5,228 nt of DNA. Source: Marinosulfonomonas sp. (GTDB lineage Bacteria; Pseudomonadota; Alphaproteobacteria; Rhodobacterales; Rhodobacteraceae). Both the position numbers and the translations under genes were made by a program. The number at the start of each line of letters is the position of its first letter. Position 1 is the first letter of the stretch. The notes below the pieces were generated by a model, which made no database searches, was not told the origin of the DNA, and was given only the letters and a program-made list of their open reading frames with translations. The stretch is from positions 1 to 5,228 of the forward strand of contig JAHRVD010000063.1 of the NCBI GenBank assembly GCA_019090845.1, in the 5' to 3' direction. This document shows positions 4,789 through 5,228 of this stretch, in pieces.

Positions 4789-5228
4789 ATGCTCGAATTC
4801 AATAATGTGAGCAAGTCATTCTGGACTGGCAAACAAAGGAAGGTCATCCTTGACCGTGCCTCGTTTCGCATTGAATTGGGCAATTCGCTTGGCATCCTGG
4901 CACCGAACGGCACCGGAAAAACGACGATCATCAACATGATGGCCGGGCTGGAAAAGCCCGACGAAGGCGACATTAGAAAGACTTGCCGGGTTTCCTTCCC
5001 TCTGGGCTTTATGGGCGGAATTGTTGGTAAGCATACGGCCCGCGAAAACGCGCGGTTCGTGGCACAGCTTTACGGGCTGGACCCGGACTATATGGAAGCG
5101 TTCACCCGCTGGCTGACCGGGATCGAGGAATATTTCGACATGCCGGTCGCCACCTACAGTTCCGGAATGCGGGCGCGGTTTTGTTTCTCACTGCTGCTGG
5201 CACTGGAATTTGACATTTACTTGATCGA
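4789..5228 (+). CDS. kpsT: KpsT/Wzt-type polysaccharide export ABC transporter, ATP-binding subunit, N-terminal part
   Basis: The first 146 residues are present; the 3' end lies beyond the window. A TGA at 4786-4788 directly precedes the ATG, and AGGAG is well placed, so the start is certain. The Walker A loop is APNGTGKTT at about 38-46, with Ala in place of the first Gly of the usual GxxGxGK[ST]. The segment VSFPLGFMGGIVGKHTARENARFVAQLYG (about 68-96) matches the region after the Walker A domain in E. coli KpsT. The ABC signature is YSSGMRARF (about 123-131), the variant typical of capsule and O-antigen exporters. The sequence stops just as Walker B (FDIYLI) begins. With a membrane partner (KpsM), such ATPases drive export of lipid-linked capsular polysaccharide across the inner membrane. 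The length without a Wzt C-terminal domain cannot be judged here. Confidence 0.93.
   Translation, partial: MLEFNNVSKSFWTGKQRKVILDRASFRIELGNSLGILAPNGTGKTTIINMMAGLEKPDEGDIRKTCRVSFPLGFMGGIVGKHTARENARFVAQLYGLDPDYMEAFTRWLTGIEEYFDMPVATYSSGMRARFCFSLLLALEFDIYLI

Noticed and set aside
4731..4973. The upstream part of the minus-strand frame that continues from 4599-4730
   Set aside because: It lies antisense to the Walker A region of the kpsT-like gene and would be forced by that conserved sequence.

Overview
The window looks like chromosomal DNA of an alphaproteobacterium, most likely Rhodobacteraceae (Roseobacter-like). This is inferred from moderately GC-rich coding sequence and from the look of the SseB-family, uracil-DNA glycosylase and KpsT-like proteins; no rRNA or other phylogenetic marker is present. 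All main genes are intact except the two cut by the window ends. I see no insertion sequence, CRISPR array, tRNA or rRNA.

Layout, left to right. (1) Bases 2-412, + strand: the 3' part of a GhrA-type glyoxylate/hydroxypyruvate reductase. (2) Bases 409-1789, - strand: a tight two-gene unit, a small Fe-S uracil-DNA glycosylase followed by an SseB-domain protein, meeting ghrA tail to tail with a 4-base overlap. (3) Bases 1790-1866: a 77-base divergent control region. It holds a 28-base near-perfect palindrome directly against the start codon of an ArsR-family repressor and overlapping its likely promoter. (4) Bases 1867-3238, + strand: the ArsR-family repressor and an 8-base-overlapping PF03773-type permease with Cys-Ser-Cys and Cys-Gly-Cys motifs. 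(5) Bases 3322-4602, + strand: an NhaA-type Na+/H+ antiporter with an unusual histidine-rich external hairpin. (6) Bases 4603-4788: a noncoding gap, or one holding a doubtful 43-codon ORF on the - strand. (7) Bases 4789-5228, + strand: the first 146 codons of a KpsT-type capsule-export ATPase, cut by the window end.

The most interesting part is 1790-4602. The repressor appears to bind its own promoter, and its mRNA is predicted to begin at or within a base or two of the AUG, so it may be leaderless. A C-terminal Cys-Cys pair in the repressor and cysteine pairs in the co-translated permease suggest a soft-metal or arsenical sensing and export cassette, but the substrate cannot be read from sequence. 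nhaA lies 83 bases downstream on the same strand and may be read through from the cassette or have its own weak promoter. The KpsT-like gene probably opens a separate surface-polysaccharide locus.
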